NCBI RefSeq assembly: GCF_004331435.1
Contig: NZ_SJKA01000002.1
Location: 717,637-781,636 of the forward strand
Length of the DNA stretch: 64,000 nucleotides
Reading direction: 5' to 3'
Source: Kribbella sindirgiensis
Lineage (GTDB): Bacteria; Actinomycetota; Actinomycetes; Propionibacteriales; Kribbellaceae
In this document: positions 62,227 through 64,000 of the stretch, piece by piece
How the letters are laid out: every line of letters begins with the position of its first letter
How positions within the stretch are numbered: position 1 is the stretch's first letter
Made by a program: the position numbers and the translations under genes
Notes under the pieces: model-generated
Told to the model about the DNA's origin: nothing
The model's input: the letters and a program-made list of their open reading frames with translations, nothing else
Database searches by the model: none

Positions 62227-63522
62227 ATGGAGCAGAACCAGAGTGGACCCGCCGGGTTCGACCGCGACCGCCTGCAGAACCCCCAGAGCTGGCGGCGCAG
62301 CAGGTCGGACCGCTGGGTCGCGGGTGTCTGCGGCGGTATCGGCCGCGCGCTGAACATCGACCCGGTGCTGGTCCGCGTGGTGATGGCCGTCCTGATCATC
62401 AGCGGTCCGGGCGTGATCTTCTACATCGCCGCCTGGGTCCTGATGCCCGACGAGGGCAGTGACCGCTCCGCCGCGCAGGGCGTGCTCGGCGACCGGGTCC
62501 GGTCCGACCACCCGTGGTTCTGGCCGGTCGTGATCGGCGCCTGCGTGTTCCTGGCGATCGCGATGATGTCGTCGTTCAACTTCGGCCGCTTCATCCCCGG
62601 CCCGCTGATCGTGGTGGGCGTCATCTGGCTGATCGCCAAGCAGCGGAAGGGCAACAAGCCCAACACGCCTGGCCAGCGCCCCCAGGACACGGTGCCGCCG
62701 GCCACTTCGGCGTACGCCGGTCCGCAGCAGACCACGGCGTACACGCCTCAGACCGGCCCGTCGGCTCCCTCGGCGGGTCCGTCGTCCTCGGCCACACAGC
62801 GACCCCAGGACCGCACCGTCGAACCGGTCCAGCCTGTGTGGACCGAGGACGACCCCCTCGGCCTGTACGTCGACGAGCCGGCCGGCAGCGCCCCGCCGGT
62901 CGCGAACACCCCCGCCGGACCGCCCGCGAAGGGCATGCGCGGGATCAAGTCGATCATCGTCGTACTGACCGGTCTCGCGATCGGTATCGCCGCGCTGGCC
63001 GGTGCCCCGACAGCGACCATGCTGGTCATCGGCCTGGCGACGCTCGGCGGCGGCATGCTGCTCGGCGGGTTCGTCGGCCGCACGCTGGCGCTGCTGCCGC
63101 TCGGCATCCTGCTGGCCCTCGGCGCGATCGCCAGTACGGTGTTCGCCGGGGTGCCGCGGAACTTCGCCGACACGAACTACGTCGCGCCGGCCAGCCAGAC
63201 GATCACCGCGACCGGGACGAGCTACCAGTTCGACGCCGGGTCGGTGCGCCTGGACCTGACCCAGGCGAAGTTCGGCCCGGGCGCCAAGGTCGAGGTGCAC
63301 GGCGGCCTCGGCGAGGTCGTGGTCAAGCTCCCGCCGGACGTGGACGTGCAGGGCGCGCTGTCGACCGAGATGGGAGACGTTGCCTTCCTCAACGAGCACC
63401 GGGGCGGCCATAATGCCGAACTCAAGCTCAACGACCTCGGCACGGACGGCAAGGCCGGCCCGCAGCAGGTCACCCTGGACCTGGACCTCAGGCTGGGCAG
63501 CATCAAGGTGGAGCGCGGATGA
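62227..63522 (+). CDS. PspC- and LiaF-like membrane protein
   Basis: A 431-residue protein. A PspC domain (about 25-75; SRSDRWVAGVCGGIGRALNIDPVLVRVVMAVLII), a second membrane pair, a Gln/Thr/Pro-rich cytoplasmic linker (about 145-230), further membrane segments (about 240-310) and a C-terminal beta-rich DUF2154/LiaF-like domain (FDAGSVRLDLTQAKF, HGGLGEVVVKLP, LDLDLRLGSIKV). LiaF-type proteins restrain cognate kinases under envelope stress. It is divergent from the kinase gene. The start is ATG 62227; ATG 62203 is in frame and possible. The stop overlaps the next gene as ATGA. Confidence 0.88.
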   Translation: MEQNQSGPAGFDRDRLQNPQSWRRSRSDRWVAGVCGGIGRALNIDPVLVRVVMAVLIISGPGVIFYIAAWVLMPDEGSDRSAAQGVLGDRVRSDHPWFWPVVIGACVFLAIAMMSSFNFGRFIPGPLIVVGVIWLIAKQRKGNKPNTPGQRPQDTVPPATSAYAGPQQTTAYTPQTGPSAPSAGPSSSATQRPQDRTVEPVQPVWTEDDPLGLYVDEPAGSAPPVANTPAGPPAKGMRGIKSIIVVLTGLAIGIAALAGAPTATMLVIGLATLGGGMLLGGFVGRTLALLPLGILLALGAIASTVFAGVPRNFADTNYVAPASQTITATGTSYQFDAGSVRLDLTQAKFGPGAKVEVHGGLGEVVVKLPPDVDVQGALSTEMGDVAFLNEHRGGHNAELKLNDLGTDGKAGPQQVTLDLDLRLGSIKVERG

Positions 63523-63710
63523 ACCAGCAGCCCCGGAAGACCCGGCCGGACGTGCCCGGCGTGGTGGCCGGCACGGTGCTGGCCGGGGGCGCCACGATCT
63601 GGATGCTGACCGACAACGGCGTACTCCAGACCGACGACCTCGGCGTCACCAGCGCCCTCCTCCTGGTCGCCGCCGGCCTCCTGGGCCTGGCCGCATCACG
63701 TCGCGCGTAA
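63519..63710 (+). CDS. small two-segment membrane protein
   Basis: A 63-residue protein with two membrane segments (about 12-31 and 42-60) and a short polar loop LTDNGVLQTDDLG. The start overlaps the PspC/LiaF-like stop as ATGA, so it is coupled and may assist the same envelope-stress system. I do not recognise a named family. Confidence 0.75.
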   Translation: MNQQPRKTRPDVPGVVAGTVLAGGATIWMLTDNGVLQTDDLGVTSALLLVAAGLLGLAASRRA

Positions 63711-63885
63711 CTCACCGGAGCCGCGGTCCCTGTCCGCAGCACCCGGAAGCTGTCGACCTCTCTCCGGGCAGAACTGGTGGCCGGAGACAGGAACTGGCGA
63801 CTGGAGACACGCAATAACGGCTCTTGTGACTGACACGAAGAAGAACGTGACACGCTGCTCGGAACGTGGTTGGGGTGGGCTGGCG
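63711..63885. other. intergenic region before the transposase-like gene
   Basis: 175 bases without a supported gene. It carries repeated GGAGACA-like words (63783-63809) and a moderately AT-richer stretch around 63810-63850. A transposon end could lie here because the gene that begins on the other strand at the edge looks like a transposase, but no clear terminal inverted repeat is visible. Confidence 0.4.
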
Positions 63886-64000
63886 TCAGGTTGGGATGGG
63901 GTCGAAGCGGACGGTCAGGCCGAGGGCGTTGGCCTGGTTGGTGATGTGGCGCATGGTGCGTTGGGGGTTGCGGCGGGTGAAGTAGTCGGCGCCGAGGTCG
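63886..64000 (-). CDS. C-terminal end of a transposase-like protein (partial)
   Basis: The - strand reads to a TGA at 63886-63888 with the peptide DLGADYFTRRNPQRTMRHIT followed by NQANALGLTVRFDPI. A closing (D/E)LG.DYF.RR.P.R...R....LG..V is characteristic of the C-terminus of actinobacterial transposases, probably of the IS110 type. Only 37 codons are inside the window, so the family and completeness of the element cannot be settled. Confidence 0.6.
   Translation of the reverse strand, partial: DLGADYFTRRNPQRTMRHITNQANALGLTVRFDPIPT

Overview
This window is GC-rich chromosomal DNA from an actinobacterium. Long antisense open frames, GTG/TTG starts and the gene sets purN-purH-DUF6350 with sucC-sucD, and folD-DUF3017, fit Nocardioidaceae/Kribbellaceae; Kribbella is my best guess, from gene order and protein style rather than a database match. 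No rRNA, tRNA, CRISPR array, phage or plasmid origin was seen. Almost all of it is ordinary core and accessory chromosome.

Layout. 1-4.4 kb: end of a GNAT-like gene, then three tandem membrane-anchored CAP (SCP/PR1) proteins, the third with a decayed CAP domain. 4.5-10.5 kb: small membrane protein, GlxA-type regulator, metallo-beta-lactamase-fold protein, secreted lamin-tail protein, MOSC protein, HTH regulator, spermidine-synthase-like protein, secreted glycerophosphodiesterase. 10.6-18.7 kb: malate dehydrogenase and two tandem secreted subtilases of about 1,100 residues. 18.9-24.9 kb: solute-binding protein, GH18 chitinase with a coupled aminoglycoside-phosphotransferase-like gene, a second GlxA-type regulator, cupin, secreted beta-propeller protein, pirin. 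25-28.4 kb: large membrane glycosyltransferase, folD, DUF3017. 28.4-29.0 kb: a small gene graveyard with a palindromic repeat and two converging gene remnants. 29-36.2 kb: purH-purN-DUF6350, a membrane-anchored protein, sucD-sucC. 36.4-43.5 kb: GH13 glucosidase, DUF3068, a sugar ABC importer operon (binding protein, two permeases, tiny Arg/Asp/Glu repeat peptide, no ATPase) and a B12-binding protein. 43.6-51.4 kb: lipase-like hydrolase, M23 endopeptidase, an orphan LanC-like protein, a glycosyltransferase coupled to pcrA. 51.5-58.2 kb: hydrolases, a ClpP pair, serine hydrolase, PIG-L deacetylase, C1 peptidase. 58.3-63.7 kb: zinc-free ribosomal protein S18 behind a Zur-type box, two acetyltransferases, and a PspC-domain histidine kinase/LuxR regulator pair divergent from a PspC/LiaF-like membrane protein. 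The right edge cuts into the end of a transposase-like gene.

The least explained DNA is non-coding. Two 165-nt copies (2244-2408 and 32523-32687) of an interspersed element have a conserved 115-nt core (about 92% identical) and 25-nt terminal arms that differ between copies but stay complementary within each copy, with six double compensating changes. The core folds further with G-U pairs that work only on the + strand, so this looks like a structured RNA or RNA-shaped mobile element that I cannot assign to a known family. A second, 78-bp palindromic repeat occurs at 28441-28518 and 54241-54318, each beside gene 3' ends. Both claims rest on direct comparison within this window; genome-wide copy number and expression are unknown.
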